From Baffinella frigidus (Eukaryota > Cryptophyceae > Cryptomonadales > Baffinellaceae), in assembly GCA_026770585.1 (NCBI GenBank), contig MU646482.1, forward strand, positions 608,323 through 618,897: a stretch of DNA of 10,575 bases, written 5' to 3'. The notes under the pieces were generated by a model, which was not told the origin of the DNA, did not search any database, and worked only from the letters and a program-made list of their open reading frames with translations. How positions within the stretch are numbered: position 1 is the first letter of the stretch; each line of letters begins with the position of its first letter. A program made the position numbers and the translations under genes. Below are positions 10,569 through 10,575 of this stretch, piece by piece.

Positions 10569-10575
10569 GAGAGAG
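10497..10575 (+). repeat. (GA)n microsatellite, runs off the window
   Basis: GAGAGA with occasional GGGA. All purine on the plus strand. Confidence 0.97.

Overview
The window looks like eukaryotic nuclear DNA. It has many degenerate telomere-type heptamers (TTTAGGG, TTTCGGG, TTTGGGG and TGTAGGG), long microsatellites, fold-back elements and GT-AG introns, and no bacterial-style gene packing. TTTAGGG-type telomeres are typical of plants and many algae, so an intron-rich alga is my guess. The species cannot be settled from the sequence.

The long open frames are mostly translations of repeats. Short exons on the minus strand do assemble into one gene. Nine exons (E1 to E9) between 8590 and 493 join through eight GT-AG introns in a single frame, giving 747 nt or 249 codons. 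The product reads as the N-terminal part of a secreted-type, PA-domain-containing M28 zinc aminopeptidase. In order it has a helix before an ANGG.NRA..TPG stretch, an EYVRQQL segment, an AGFTV strand, a GDDFALL..SG.G segment, a complete PA-domain core (RRGKCTF...AGASAMIVFNSG), an IP.LGVPSALG..L segment, and SRTT...NLIA...VVGAHLDS with the first metal-ligand His. The rest of the catalytic domain must lie beyond base 1. A signal-peptide exon, if there is one, lies above 8.9 kb or is not recognised.

Layout (plus coordinates): 0-0.9 kb holds E9, two partial copies of it and telomere-like repeats. 1.1 kb holds E8. 1.2-3.2 kb is a roughly 2 kb intron with repeats and a MITE-like element. 3.2-4.1 kb holds E7 (PA core) and E6 with degenerate copies. 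4.4-5.3 kb holds duplicated E5 and E4. 5.2-6.1 kb is an array of about 100-bp units derived from intron 3 plus the E4 start. 6.2-7.8 kb holds a fold-back element, E3, a 295-bp near-identical duplication, several damaged E2 copies and E2. 7.8-8.6 kb is a telomere-like array carrying two 31-nt truncated E1 copies, then E1. 8.6-10.6 kb holds a fold-back element, a damaged E1 copy, a long AT run, other tandem repeats and a GA run.

Almost every exon has at least one truncated copy nearby that keeps an exon edge with its splice site. Telomere-like repeats lie next to four of the eight 3' splice sites, with their C-rich strand in the sense direction. The gene may be expressed, or it may be a recent pseudogene. 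The intact frame and matching phases favour an active or recently active gene.
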